Shown: positions 28,325 to 37,521, counted from the first letter of the stretch. The stretch: 64,000 bases of DNA from Streptomyces phaeofaciens (GCF_014648915.1 NZ_BMSA01000038.1:1-64000), one strand, 5' to 3'. Numbers and translations are program-made. Notes: generated by a model not told the origin, from the letters alone.

Positions 28325-28336
28325 GTCACCTGTGAC
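28325..28336. promoter_or_regulatory. GTCAC-CT-GTGAC inverted repeat in divergent promoter gap
   Basis: A perfect 5-bp inverted repeat with two-base spacer, 62 bases before the carboxypeptidase start and just upstream of GATAAT. It is a plausible operator. The remainder of the gap 28008-28398 is GC-rich and holds no recognisable gene. Confidence 0.4.
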
Positions 28337-28398
28337 GGGTGATAATCTGCGCGCGCTCCACCCCGCACAGCACCCCCACGAGCACCCTGGAACCCCCC

Positions 28399-29793
28399 AT
28401 GAGCGACACGACGGCGGAATCTCCGGCGACCCCCTCCATCCCCGGCGCCCGGCGCCGGAACCACCCACTCCGGCGGAACGGCACCGGCATGCGACGCGCG
28501 CTCGTCCTCGCCCTGGCCGTGCCCTTCGCCTCGGTCGCGCTGTCGGGCCCGTCGGCCTTCGCCGTCGGCGAGGACCCGGGCACGACGGCGAACGACCCGG
28601 GCACGACGGCGAAGGACACGGCACCGGACGGCGTCCTCGGCGCCGACGACCGGCAGATGGCGGCCAACCTCGAGAAGCGCGTCCTCGACCCGCGCCTCGG
28701 CGCCGACGTCAGCGGTGTGGTCCTCGACGCCGCGTCGGACACCGTCCTGTGGGGCCACCACGCGTCCACGGCGCTGATGCCCGCGTCCAACGTCAAGCTC
28801 GCCACGGCGACCGGCGCCCTCACCGTGCTCGGCCCTGACCACCGCTTCACCACCAAGGTCGTCCACGGCCACGGCACCCTGACCCTCGTCGGCGGCGGCG
28901 ACCGGACCCTGACCACCGCCGACCTCACCGAGCTGGCGAAGACCGCCGCGGCCGGACTGAAGGCCGCGGGCGTGTCCACCGTGAAGGTCGCCGTCGACGA
29001 CAGCCTGTTCCCCGAGCCGACCCTGGCCGACGGCTGGAACACCGGCTACTACCCCGACTCCGTCGCCCCGGTGCGCGCGCTCGTCGTCGACGGGCACGGC
29101 GTGGACGACACCTCCCTGGACGCCGGGCAGGCCTTCGCCGCCCGGCTCGCCGCGGCCGGCGTCACCGTCGACGGCGCCGTCACCCGGGCCACGGCGGGCC
29201 CGCACGACGTACCGGTCGCGCGGCACAGGTCGGCGCCGCTGTCGGACATCGTCCACACCATGCTCAAGACCAGCGACAACGACATCGCCGAGACCCTGCT
29301 GCGGGCGACCGCCCTCGGCGCGGGCCGCCCGGCCACCTTCGAGGGCGGGACCGAGGTCGTCCGCGGGGTGCTGAGCCTGCGCTACGGCGTGTCCCTCGCC
29401 CACTTCGAGATGTACGACGGCAGTGGACTGTCCCGGGCCGACCGGATCCCGGCGGCCACCCTCGCGGAGATCCTGGACCTGCTGACGGAGCCCCGTCACC
29501 GGCGCGTCCTCGGCTCCGTCCTCGACGGCCTGCCCGTCTCCGGCGAGGCCGGCAGCACCCTCGGCCCGGAGTGGGGCCGCTTCGACGACGCCGACTCCCG
29601 GTGCGCCGTCGGCAAGGTGCACGCCAAGACCGGCACGCTCACCGGGGCCGTCGCCCTCAGCGGTCTGACCCAGGGCAAGGACGGCAGGTGGAAGGTGTTC
29701 TCGTTCGTCGAGAACGGCTCCACCGCCGCCCCGAACGACATCAAGGACGCCATGGACGGCCTCGCCGCGACCGTCAACGGCTGCTGGGCATAG
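28399..29793 (+). CDS. dacB: D-Ala-D-Ala carboxypeptidase/endopeptidase (PBP4, class C)
   Basis: A 464-residue secreted penicillin-binding protein. SxxK is Ser130-Lys133 (PASNVKLATA), SxN is in LKTSDNDIAETLL, and KTG is in HAKTGTLTGAVALSG. A signal peptide begins near residue 31 (MRRALVLALAVPFASVAL), so 30 residues precede it; ATG 28489 is an alternative start. The enzyme trims peptidoglycan stem peptides or cross-links outside the membrane. The linker has a duplicated GTTANDPGTTAKD segment. Confidence 0.9.
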   Translation: MSDTTAESPATPSIPGARRRNHPLRRNGTGMRRALVLALAVPFASVALSGPSAFAVGEDPGTTANDPGTTAKDTAPDGVLGADDRQMAANLEKRVLDPRLGADVSGVVLDAASDTVLWGHHASTALMPASNVKLATATGALTVLGPDHRFTTKVVHGHGTLTLVGGGDRTLTTADLTELAKTAAAGLKAAGVSTVKVAVDDSLFPEPTLADGWNTGYYPDSVAPVRALVVDGHGVDDTSLDAGQAFAARLAAAGVTVDGAVTRATAGPHDVPVARHRSAPLSDIVHTMLKTSDNDIAETLLRATALGAGRPATFEGGTEVVRGVLSLRYGVSLAHFEMYDGSGLSRADRIPAATLAEILDLLTEPRHRRVLGSVLDGLPVSGEAGSTLGPEWGRFDDADSRCAVGKVHAKTGTLTGAVALSGLTQGKDGRWKVFSFVENGSTAAPNDIKDAMDGLAATVNGCWA

Positions 29794-29816
29794 CCCCGAC
29801 GCCCCCGCCGCATCCC

Positions 29817-29883
29817 GGCCCGTGCTCCCCGCCGACCGTTCCGTCCGCTCCGCCGGAAGCGCCGGAAACCCTGAGCACGGGCC
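29817..29883. terminator. Long-loop inverted repeat after dacB
   Basis: GGCCCGTGCTC (29817-29827) and GAGCACGGGCC (29873-29883) are perfect complements around a 45-base loop containing a smaller GCC/GGC-rich hairpin. It could be a terminator or the end of the kinase leader. Confidence 0.4.
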
Positions 29884-29954
29884 GTGGTTGGGTTAGCCTC
29901 GTTCTCCCCCTCGTATGCGAACTGACTTACGGCGAACATCACTTCGGGAGATCC

Positions 29955-31799
29955 GTGTCTGACCGGCGGCCGCCTTCACCGCACTCCTCGGCGCACCCCT
30001 CGGTGAATTCCCCCGCGAATTCCCCGGCCCACTCCTCGGCGGACACCGCGAAGGCCGAGGCGGCCGCGCTCCGGGAGACCGGCGCCGCGCCAATGAGGAT
30101 CGGCGACCCGGACCGCGTCGGCACCTTCGTGCCGGTCGCGGTGCTCGGCAGCGGCGGCATGGGGCGGGTCTATCTGGCGCGGACCGCCGACGACACTCCC
30201 GGACTGTTCGCGGTGAAGGTGATCCGGCCCGAGTACGCCGAGGACGTCCGCTTCCAGCGCCGCTTCGCACGCGAGGCCCTCGTGCACGGCCGGCTCGGAC
30301 CGCCGCACGCGCCGCGGCTGTGCGGGACCGGGTGGGACGGCCAACTCCTGTGGATGGCCACCGAGTACGTCCCCGGACTCGATCTGGCGGACGCCGTGCG
30401 CGGCGGCGGAGCCCTGCCCGCGGCCACGGTGTGGCGGCTGACGGCGGAGCTGGGCGAGGTGCTCACCGCCCTGTCCGCCGCGGGAGTCGTGCACCGGGAC
30501 CTGAAACCGTCCAACGTGCTGCTGTCGCTCCGGAGCACCTGCGTGATCGACTTCGGGATCTCCAAGGCCGTGGACGCCAGCGCGATCACCGGCACGGGCA
30601 ACCGGGTCGGCACACCGGCCTACATGTCGCCCGAGTATCTGCGCACCGGCCACTGCGACGCGGCGTCGGACGTGTTCTCGCTGGCCTGCACCCTGCTCTA
30701 CGCGGCCACCGGACGCGCCCCGTTCGGCGACGGGACGGGCGTCGACGTGATGCACCGGGTGGCCTACGAGGAACCCGACCCGGAGGTGACCGGCCTGGTC
30801 GCGGCGGCCGACCCGGACCTGGGCGCCCTGCTGACCGCCTGCCTCGCCAAGGAGCCGGAACTGCGGCCCACACCGGACGAACTCACCGGCACCGCACGCC
30901 GATTCACCACCGGAGCCGCCGACTGGCCGGACCCGCTGCGGGGCACGGTACGGGCCCGGCAGGCGGCGTACGAGATCCTGCGCCTGCTGCCCGTCGAACG
31001 GGCGGCGCTGCTGCGTCCGACGGACCACCGGGACAGGGCGGGGACGCCCGCGCGCCCGCCCGTGCCCGCCGCCGACCGCGGGGAGCGACAGGCGCCCGAC
31101 CCGGCGGCCGCCTCCACCGGGGCCACCGCGCCCTCGACGCCGCCCCGGCCCTGGACACGCCGGAAGCGGGTCCTGGCCGTCGCCGCGGGAACCGCCCTGT
31201 GCGCGGTCGCGGCCGGCGCCTTCGTGCTGACGCGGGACGACGGTCCCGGGCGGACGGCCGCACCGGAGGCGGCCGCCTCGGCCGGCGGCGTGCCGGGGGA
31301 CCTGCCCGCCGACCCCGCCGGGGCGACGGCGCCCTCCGCCTCGGAGGCCGCCTCCGTCGCGGGCGCGCCCAGCGCACGCGCCGACCTCCCCGAGGACGGC
31401 GGCACGGCCGCCCCGCCCGCCGACGCCACCGCTTCCCCCTCCGGCGCCTCGCAGGACGTCCCCGCCGTCCCGGCGGGCGACTCCTCATCGTCCCCCTCCC
31501 CCACCCCGTCCCCGCCCGCCGGCACCGCTCCGGCCGATGCCGGGACCGCGCCCTGGAACACCGAGTGCACGTACTACGCGGGCAACGGCCGCACCCGCCT
31601 CGGGGACAGCGGCAAACGGGTGTTCCAGGCGCAGTGCATGCTGACCGAGCGCGGCTACGACCTGGGCGGTTCCGGTGTCGACGGCGAGTTCGGCCCCGGT
31701 ACGCAGGCTGCGGTCTCCCGCTTCCAGACCGCCGTGGGACTCGACGCCACCGGCGTGGTGAAGCAGGGCACCTGGGCCGCGCTGCGCGCCCCGAACTGA
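29955..31799 (+). CDS. Membrane Ser/Thr protein kinase with C-terminal peptidoglycan-binding domain
   Basis: A 614-residue PknB-type kinase. Kinase domain about 55-310: GSGGMGRVYLA, catalytic loop HRDLKPSN, DFGISK, GTPAYMSPEY. A Pro/Ala-rich juxtamembrane part and one helix (about 404-426) follow, then a Pro/Ser/Ala extracellular linker and a PG_binding_1 domain (about 534-614; RLGDSGKRVFQAQCML, GEFGPGTQAAVSRFQ). PknB normally has PASTA repeats as its wall sensor; here a different wall-binding domain occupies that place. GTG 29955 follows GGGAG. It follows a wall carboxypeptidase gene, which fits cell-wall sensing. Confidence 0.88.
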   Translation: MSDRRPPSPHSSAHPSVNSPANSPAHSSADTAKAEAAALRETGAAPMRIGDPDRVGTFVPVAVLGSGGMGRVYLARTADDTPGLFAVKVIRPEYAEDVRFQRRFAREALVHGRLGPPHAPRLCGTGWDGQLLWMATEYVPGLDLADAVRGGGALPAATVWRLTAELGEVLTALSAAGVVHRDLKPSNVLLSLRSTCVIDFGISKAVDASAITGTGNRVGTPAYMSPEYLRTGHCDAASDVFSLACTLLYAATGRAPFGDGTGVDVMHRVAYEEPDPEVTGLVAAADPDLGALLTACLAKEPELRPTPDELTGTARRFTTGAADWPDPLRGTVRARQAAYEILRLLPVERAALLRPTDHRDRAGTPARPPVPAADRGERQAPDPAAASTGATAPSTPPRPWTRRKRVLAVAAGTALCAVAAGAFVLTRDDGPGRTAAPEAAASAGGVPGDLPADPAGATAPSASEAASVAGAPSARADLPEDGGTAAPPADATASPSGASQDVPAVPAGDSSSSPSPTPSPPAGTAPADAGTAPWNTECTYYAGNGRTRLGDSGKRVFQAQCMLTERGYDLGGSGVDGEFGPGTQAAVSRFQTAVGLDATGVVKQGTWAALRAPN

Positions 31800-31926
31800 C
31801 GGCACGCAAGGCGCCGGGGCGCTTCCCTGGCGGCGGGCCGCGCCGTCGTCGTACGGACGGAGTAATGGCGACCCGGCCCCGGCGGGGCGTGGGCCGTCGG
31901 CCCGGCGGGGTCCGCAAGGTGGCGTG

Positions 31927-32559
31927 ATGTGCTGGAGCGCGACGGCCGATCTGGTGGCGGGTGCGGGCATCGCGGCCGTCGGGGTGGCCTGTGCGGCGCG
32001 GGTGCGCGACCCCCGGGCCCTGCCGCTGGCCGCGCTGCCGCTGCTGCTCGGCGTCCACCAGATCGTCGAGTCGGTGGTCTGGCGCTCGGGCGGGGGCGGC
32101 GGGCCCGCCACCGTCGTCTGGGCGGTGATCGCGCTGCCGCTGCTGGCGGTGTGGACGCCCGTCGGGGTGTGGTGCGCCGCCCCGCCGCCCGCCCGGCCCC
32201 GGCTGCTCGTCCCGCTCGCGGTCGGCGCCGCGACGGCCGCGGTGCTGGCGTACGCCCTGGCCACGGGACCCGTGACGGCCGAGATCCGGGGCCGCACGAT
32301 CGGCTACGCCGTCGACGCCCCTTTCCCGGCCGTGCTCGTCGTGGGCTATCTCCTGGCCACCGTCGGCTCGTTGCTGCTGTCGGGCGACCGACGGCTGGAG
32401 ACCCTGGGGTTCCTGGCCGGGGTGGGCGCACTGGGCTGCTGGGCGCTGTGGCGGACGGAGTTCGTCTCGACGTGGTGCGCGGTCGCGGCCGTCTGCTCGG
32501 TGGTGCTGTTCGGCTGGGCGCGGGCCCGGCGGGACGGGGCACGGGGGGCACCGATGTGA
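31927..32559 (+). CDS. Membrane protein of DUF6629 type
   Basis: A 210-residue protein with about seven short membrane helices. The start MCWSATADLVAGAGIAAVGV is the hallmark of a conserved actinobacterial family (DUF6629 as remembered); HQIVESVVWR and FVSTWCAVAA are other conserved spots. ATG 31927 is used; GTG 31924 directly before it is possible. It ends seven bases from the convergent NADAR gene. Function unknown. Confidence 0.78.
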   Translation: MCWSATADLVAGAGIAAVGVACAARVRDPRALPLAALPLLLGVHQIVESVVWRSGGGGGPATVVWAVIALPLLAVWTPVGVWCAAPPPARPRLLVPLAVGAATAAVLAYALATGPVTAEIRGRTIGYAVDAPFPAVLVVGYLLATVGSLLLSGDRRLETLGFLAGVGALGCWALWRTEFVSTWCAVAAVCSVVLFGWARARRDGARGAPM

Positions 32560-32566
32560 CGCACGG

Positions 32567-33712
32567 TCAGGCGAGCGCGGGTCCGCCCGTCTCGCCGAGG
32601 GTGAATCCCGTGCGGGCGGCGTGCAGTTCGGAGCGGACGAGTTCGAGGAGGCGGCCCGTCCAGTTGCGGCCCCGGCCGCCGTTGTCGCCCCAGAAGCAGG
32701 AGTCCATGTCGTCGTAGACGAGCGTGGCGTCGTCCGTGGCCAGGAGGATCTCGGCGAGGGCGGGGTGCTGGGCGTACTTGGCGCGCAGCAGGGTGGTCAG
32801 CACCGCCGTGCGGGCCTGTTCCCAGCCGTCGCGGCGCGGGGCGTCGGCGGCCAGGGTGCGGGCGGCATGGGCGTTGTCCTCCGCCGCGACCGCCGGGCGG
32901 GTGCCGGGGTCGGCGACGGAGAGGGCCCAGTAGGCGTGGGCGACGGAGGCGTAGGTGACGCCGCCGAGGTCGATCGGGGCAGGGTAGTCGTTGCGCAGGG
33001 CGTTGGTGCCCGGATCGTCGGACGGCTCCCGCACGAAGGTCTGGTAGAGGTGGATCGCGGGGGCGAACGGGGTGTCGGGGCCGTCCGCGGGGACCCGGGC
33101 GGCGCGGGCGGCGGCCGACCGGTCCCGTTGCTCGAAGTAGGCGAGCGCGCTGTCGTAGGCCTCCTGCGTGACCGGGTCGTCGGGCCGGTCCTCCGGGTAC
33201 CCGCCGGGCCCGGCCACCAGGACCTGGAGCTGCCAGTCCTTGCGGTCCATGTCACCGAGGGCGTAGTGGCGCTGCGTCTCGGGGATGGCGAGGTAGGCCT
33301 CGCGGGCCGTCGCCCGGTTCTCCTCGGTCCGGTCGGCGAGGAACGCGTCGACGGCGGCCAGGCAGCGGTCCGTGGAGTCCGGGCGGCCGTTGAGCTGCTC
33401 GACGGTGTCACGGACCTCGGCGAGCAGCAGTTCGGGGGTGAGCCAGGAGTGCGGCTCGTCGAACTTCCACAGGGCCATCTCATGGGCGGACACCCGCGCG
33501 CCGGCCTCGAGATCGGTGGCGACCCAGCCGGTGCGCAGCTTCTCCTCGAACCCGTCCAGGGTGACCAGGCCCCAGCAGTCGACCAGCCCGTCCGCGTAGA
33601 CGAACAGGTCGGTCAGGAAGTAGCTGCCGCCGTTGCGGATGAAGGCGTGGCGCCAGGTTCCGGGGACGCGCACGCCGTCCGCCACACGATGGGTGATCCT
33701 CGATCCGATCAT
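32567..33712 (-). CDS. NADAR-domain protein with extra N-terminal domain
   Basis: A 381-residue protein. The C-terminal about 150 residues match the NADAR/YbiA fold: DYPAPIDLGGVTYASVAHAYWAL, RAKYAQHPALAEILLATDD and SCFWGDNGGRGRNWTGRLLEL. NADAR proteins act on NAD-, ADP-ribose- or riboflavin-related N-glycosides. The N-terminal about 200 residues (GTWRHAFIRNGGSYFLTDLFVYADGLVDCWG) form a second domain that is usual in actinobacterial homologues but of unknown role. It is divergent from a LacI regulator with an 88-base gap. Confidence 0.78.
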   Translation of the reverse strand: MIGSRITHRVADGVRVPGTWRHAFIRNGGSYFLTDLFVYADGLVDCWGLVTLDGFEEKLRTGWVATDLEAGARVSAHEMALWKFDEPHSWLTPELLLAEVRDTVEQLNGRPDSTDRCLAAVDAFLADRTEENRATAREAYLAIPETQRHYALGDMDRKDWQLQVLVAGPGGYPEDRPDDPVTQEAYDSALAYFEQRDRSAAARAARVPADGPDTPFAPAIHLYQTFVREPSDDPGTNALRNDYPAPIDLGGVTYASVAHAYWALSVADPGTRPAVAAEDNAHAARTLAADAPRRDGWEQARTAVLTTLLRAKYAQHPALAEILLATDDATLVYDDMDSCFWGDNGGRGRNWTGRLLELVRSELHAARTGFTLGETGGPALA

Positions 33713-33800
33713 CGGAGCATTCTGGCGGACCTGCCGACGGGGAGGCGCGCGAATTTCCTGACATCATCGAAGGCGGGCCGCACAGCCACCGGGAGACACC

Positions 33801-34952
33801 ATGACGCGAGGGACCGGGCGGGGCGGACACGCCGCCGCGCCGCGCAGCGTGGACGTCGCCCGGCTGGCCGGGGTCTCGCAGAAGACCGTGTCACGCGTCT
33901 TCAACGACGAGCCGTACGTCTCCACCGAGGTCCGCCGGCGGGTCCTGGAGGCGGCGGAGGAACTCGGCTACCGGCGCAACGACGCCGCCCGCGCGCTGGC
34001 CTCCGGGCGCAGCCGCTCCATCGGGGTGGTGACCCTGGGCACCGCGCTGTACGGGCCCGTCTCGCTGCTCATGGGTGTCGAGCGGGCCGTCCGGGACACC
34101 GGCTACGCGCTGCGGGTGGTCAACACCGTGGAGGGCGACCCGGCCGGCATCGCGGGCGCCGTGGACTCGCTCCTCGACCAGGGGGTGGACGGCATCGTCG
34201 TCTCCGAACCGATCGACGAGTCCGGAGGCGAGGGCAGGGGCGAGGGCGAGATCGCCCTGCGGGCCGACGTGCCCGTCCTGGTGCTCGGCGCGCCCTCGCC
34301 GGTCACCGCGCCCACCGTGCTGACGGCGGGCGGCGGCGCCGGCCTGATGGCCCGCACCGCGACCGAACACCTCCTGGACCTCGGACATATGACGGTGCAT
34401 CACCTCGCCGGTCCGCAGCGGTGGTACGCCGCCCGGGACCGGCTGGAGGGCTGGCGCGCCACGCTGACCGCGCACGACAGAGAGGTGCCGCCGGTCGTCG
34501 AGGGCGACTGGTCGGCCGCCTCCGGCCACCGGGCGGGCCGCGCACTGGCCGAGGACCCCGGCGTCACCGCGGTCTTCGCCGCCAACGACGACATGGCCAT
34601 CGGCCTGATCCGCGCCCTGCTGGAGGCCGGCCGGCGGGTGCCGGAGGACGTCAGCGTCGTCGGCTTCGACGACACCCCGGTCGCCGCCTTCGTCACTCCG
34701 CCGCTGACCACGGTGCCGCAGCCGTTCGACGCCGTGGCGCGGGAGGGCCTGAAGCGTCTCGTGCACGCCATCGAGCACCCCGGCGCGGCCCCCCTGCCGT
34801 CGAGCGACCCACCCGTCGGCCTCGTCGTGCGCGCCTCGACCGCGCCCCCGCGAGCCCCCGGCCCGGGATCCGCTCTCACCGGGCGTCGTAGGCCTCGGGG
34901 TCGAAGCGGGCCAGCCGGCGGCGCATCCGTCCCGTCGACCACGGCCAGCTGA
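33801..34952 (+). CDS. LacI-family transcriptional regulator
   Basis: A 383-residue repressor. DNA-binding domain VDVARLAGVSQKTVSRVFND and hinge helix RRNDAARALASGRSRSIG are textbook; the ligand domain shows VDGIVVSEPID, VFAANDDMAIGLIRAL and VSVVGFDDTPVAAFV. The last about 35 residues are Pro/Arg/Gly-rich and run 77 bases into the 3' end of the convergent monooxygenase gene, so the true functional end is probably near VVRASTAPP. The acidic insertion SGGEGRGEGE is unusual. The effector is unknown; no sugar operon is adjacent. Confidence 0.88.
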   Translation: MTRGTGRGGHAAAPRSVDVARLAGVSQKTVSRVFNDEPYVSTEVRRRVLEAAEELGYRRNDAARALASGRSRSIGVVTLGTALYGPVSLLMGVERAVRDTGYALRVVNTVEGDPAGIAGAVDSLLDQGVDGIVVSEPIDESGGEGRGEGEIALRADVPVLVLGAPSPVTAPTVLTAGGGAGLMARTATEHLLDLGHMTVHHLAGPQRWYAARDRLEGWRATLTAHDREVPPVVEGDWSAASGHRAGRALAEDPGVTAVFAANDDMAIGLIRALLEAGRRVPEDVSVVGFDDTPVAAFVTPPLTTVPQPFDAVAREGLKRLVHAIEHPGAAPLPSSDPPVGLVVRASTAPPRAPGPGSALTGRRRPRGRSGPAGGASVPSTTAS

Positions 34953-36474
34953 AGCTGTTGAGGCCGTTGGCGTCGAGGTAGTAGCTGGAGCAGCCGCCCG
35001 CGTTGTAGACGGTGGTCGGCAGCGCCTGCCGGACCTCGGCCCGGAAGGCGGCCTGCACCTCCGGGCGGACGTCCATGGCCGCCCAGCCCGCCGAGCGGAC
35101 GTGCCGTACCGCGCCCACCAGGTGGTCGAGCTGGGCTTCGAGGACCATGAAGGCGGAGGAGTGCCCGGTGCCCAGATGCGGGCCGAGGAGGACGAACGCG
35201 TTGGGGAATCCGCTCACGGTGGTGCCCAGGTAGGCGTCCGGGCTGCCCTTCCAGTGGTCGTCGAGACTGGCGCCGTCGGCGTCGAACACCCGCCGGGCGA
35301 TGGGCATGTCGAGGATGTGGAAGCCGGTGCCGAGGACGATGGTGTCCACGTCCGCGGTGCTGCCGTCCGCGCCGACGACCCGGCCGCCCTCGACCGCCCG
35401 GACGGCCGTGGCGTGGACGGTGACGTTGGGGCGGGTCAGCGCCGGATAGTAGGTGTTCGACAGCAGCAGCCTCTTGCAGCCCAGGGTGTAGTCGGGCGTC
35501 AGGTCCCGGCGCAGCCGGGGGTCCCTGACGGCGGCCCGCAGATGGAGCGCGCCCACCCGCTGCACCGCCCGCAGCAGGGCCGGGTGGCGGAAGCCCACGC
35601 CCAAGGCCTCCAGCGCCGCGTACTCCGCGCCGCGCAGGGCGCGCTGGGCGGCGGGAAAGCGGCGCAGCAGCAGGCGTTCGGCGCGCGGGACGTGATGATC
35701 GGGCTTGGGCAGCACCCACTGGGCGGTGCGCTGGAACAGGTGCAGCCGGGCGACGCGCGGCTGGATGGCAGGCACGAACTGCACGGCCGACGCGCCGCTG
35801 CCGATCACCGCGACGCGGGCCCCGGTCAGTTCGTGGTCGTGGCGCCAGCGGGAGGAGTGGAAGACCGTGCCGGGGAAGTCGGCGAGGCCGGGCAGGTCCG
35901 GGACCGCCGGCTCGTGCCACGGGCCGGCCGCCGAGATCAGGAAGCGGGCCCGGTAGCGGTCGCGGGTGGTCTCGACGTGCCAGCGCGCGTCGCCGGGGTG
36001 CCACTGGGCGCGGACGACCTCGGTGCGCGGCCGGACGAGCGGGGTGATGCCGTGGGCGGCGGCCGTGGCGTGCAGATAGGCGCGGATCTCGGGCTGCCCG
36101 GCGAACGCCCTGGTCCAGCGCGGGTTGGGGGCGAAGGAGTAGGAGTAGAGGGCGGAGGGCACGTCGCAGGCGCAGCCCGGGTAGGTGTTGTCCCGCCAGG
36201 TACCGCCCAGGTCGTCGGCCTTCTCGACGAGGACGAGGTCATGGACACCGGCCCGGCGCAGCCGGATGGCCGCTCCGATGCCGGAGAGACCGCTGCCGAT
36301 GATCAGCGCCTCCACGTCACGGGTCTCGCGGGCCACGCTCGCCTTGAAGCGGTCCGGGCGGTCCGGGCGGTCAGGGCTGTCGAAGCGGTCGGGGCTGTCA
36401 GGGCTCCCGAAGCCGTCCAGGCTGTCGGGGCTGTCGGGGCTGTCGGGGCTGTCGGGGCTGTCGGGGTGCGGCAT
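34876..36474 (-). CDS. Flavin monooxygenase, Baeyer-Villiger type
   Basis: A 532-residue FAD/NADPH enzyme. FAD site IIGSGLSGIGAAIRLRRAG, NADPH site AVIGSGASAVQFVPAI, and the Baeyer-Villiger fingerprint FPGTVFHSSRW between them. The N-terminal 45 residues are a DSP/DRP repeat encoded by a 9-bp tandem repeat (36421-36465) and are unlikely to be part of the fold. Such enzymes insert oxygen next to a ketone, giving an ester. It follows the patatin gene by one base, so ester formation and hydrolysis may be linked. The TetR gene at 37603 is the likely regulator. Confidence 0.9.
   Translation of the reverse strand: MPHPDSPDSPDSPDSPDSLDGFGSPDSPDRFDSPDRPDRPDRFKASVARETRDVEALIIGSGLSGIGAAIRLRRAGVHDLVLVEKADDLGGTWRDNTYPGCACDVPSALYSYSFAPNPRWTRAFAGQPEIRAYLHATAAAHGITPLVRPRTEVVRAQWHPGDARWHVETTRDRYRARFLISAAGPWHEPAVPDLPGLADFPGTVFHSSRWRHDHELTGARVAVIGSGASAVQFVPAIQPRVARLHLFQRTAQWVLPKPDHHVPRAERLLLRRFPAAQRALRGAEYAALEALGVGFRHPALLRAVQRVGALHLRAAVRDPRLRRDLTPDYTLGCKRLLLSNTYYPALTRPNVTVHATAVRAVEGGRVVGADGSTADVDTIVLGTGFHILDMPIARRVFDADGASLDDHWKGSPDAYLGTTVSGFPNAFVLLGPHLGTGHSSAFMVLEAQLDHLVGAVRHVRSAGWAAMDVRPEVQAAFRAEVRQALPTTVYNAGGCSSYYLDANGLNSFSWPWSTGRMRRRLARFDPEAYDAR
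36421..36465. repeat. 9-bp tandem repeat, five copies, inside a coding N-terminus
   Basis: GCTGTCGGG is repeated five times without a mismatch. On the minus strand it encodes Asp-Ser-Pro repeats at the start of the monooxygenase. Imperfect copies continue to about 36360. Copy number can vary without shifting the frame. Confidence 0.95.
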
Positions 36475-36475
36475 G

Positions 36476-37468
36476 TCAGGCTCCTGTCGTCCGGGCGGCG
36501 GGCCGCGCCCCGGCCGGGTCGCCGAGGTGCCGGCGTACGGCGGCGCGGGTGGTGCGCAGCGCCGTCTCCAGGACGGCCGGGCGGCGCCGGGGGTCCATGA
36601 AGTTGCCGCCGGCCACGGCCAGGTCGGCGGCGGTGGGCTCGATCCGGACGACCCGGGTGCCGGCCGCCCGCAGCGCGGCGCACTCGGCGTCCAGCGTCCG
36701 AGTCATGACCCGGCGCAGCAGTGCCTCGGCCCGGCCGAGTCCGGTCCGGGGCACCGGGGTGGACGAACTCATCGGCGCGAGGACGTACACCTCGTCCAGG
36801 CCCAGGGGCACCAGGAGGTCGGCCGAGGCGGTGGAGAGGATGCCGCCGTCGGCGTACCGCCGGCCGCCGATGCGCACCGGCGGGAACCAGCCCGGGACCG
36901 CCCAGGACGCCCGGAGCGCGTCCCGCAGGGCGGCGGGCCGGGTGTCCGGATGGCCGAAGACCGTCCGTCGGCCCGTGTCGAAGTCCGTGGCCACCAGCCA
37001 GGTCGCGGGATGGGACACCCAGCCCCCGGCGGGCGTGAGGAGGTCGGCGAGGGCGGTCAGCCGGCGGGCGTCCCCGCGGCCCTGGGGCAGCGCGCCGGAG
37101 AGTCCGGCCAGGGCGGGCACGCGGCGCCGCAGGGCGAGCCGGGCCAGGGCGGGCGAGCCCGGGAAGAGGGCCGGGCGGGGCGGGAGGCCCCGGGGCGGGG
37201 CCGTGAAGTGACGGACCAGTTCGGGGCGGGCCCCCGGGTCGGCCAGCTGGGCGGCGAGCAGCTCGTCCACGCCGACGCCGGCGCCGAGCAGGGCGGCCAG
37301 TTCCGCTCCGGCCGAGGTGCCGACCAGGGCCGCGGCCTCGCGCGGGTCCCAGCGCAGGGCCTGCCGGAGCGCGTGCAGCGCGGCGATCGTCCAGGTGGCG
37401 CCGAGGGTTCCGCCGCAGCCCAGCACCAGTCCGCGGGAGGGGGTCGGGCATGTGCCTGTAGGGGTCAA
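36476..37468 (-). CDS. Patatin-like phospholipase
   Basis: A 330-residue lipid acyl hydrolase. Oxyanion motif LGCGGTLGATW, nucleophile GTSAG, and the catalytic Asp in YADGGI are all visible. The start is TTG 37468: GGAG lies seven bases upstream and no ATG or GTG precedes the first motif. It is the first gene of a two-gene operon with the Baeyer-Villiger enzyme, and the two are one base apart. Together they could process membrane lipids, steroids or ketone substrates. Confidence 0.87.
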   Translation of the reverse strand: MTPTGTCPTPSRGLVLGCGGTLGATWTIAALHALRQALRWDPREAAALVGTSAGAELAALLGAGVGVDELLAAQLADPGARPELVRHFTAPPRGLPPRPALFPGSPALARLALRRRVPALAGLSGALPQGRGDARRLTALADLLTPAGGWVSHPATWLVATDFDTGRRTVFGHPDTRPAALRDALRASWAVPGWFPPVRIGGRRYADGGILSTASADLLVPLGLDEVYVLAPMSSSTPVPRTGLGRAEALLRRVMTRTLDAECAALRAAGTRVVRIEPTAADLAVAGGNFMDPRRRPAVLETALRTTRAAVRRHLGDPAGARPAARTTGA

Positions 37469-37483
37469 CGGGGTCTCCGACCA

Positions 37484-37521
37484 ATCGGGATACCGACGAG
37501 ATCGGGATACTAGCGGTATCC
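37484..37521. promoter_or_regulatory. Probable TetR operator cluster
   Basis: ATCGGGATAC occurs twice (37484-37493 and 37501-37510). The second copy forms a perfect inverted repeat, GGATAC-TAGCG-GTATCC (37505-37521). All lie between the divergent patatin and TetR genes. Confidence 0.65.

Noticed and set aside
29885..29905. GTTAGCCT-like bases resembling an iron box
   Set aside because: Only half of an IdeR/DmdR site is present and no iron gene follows.
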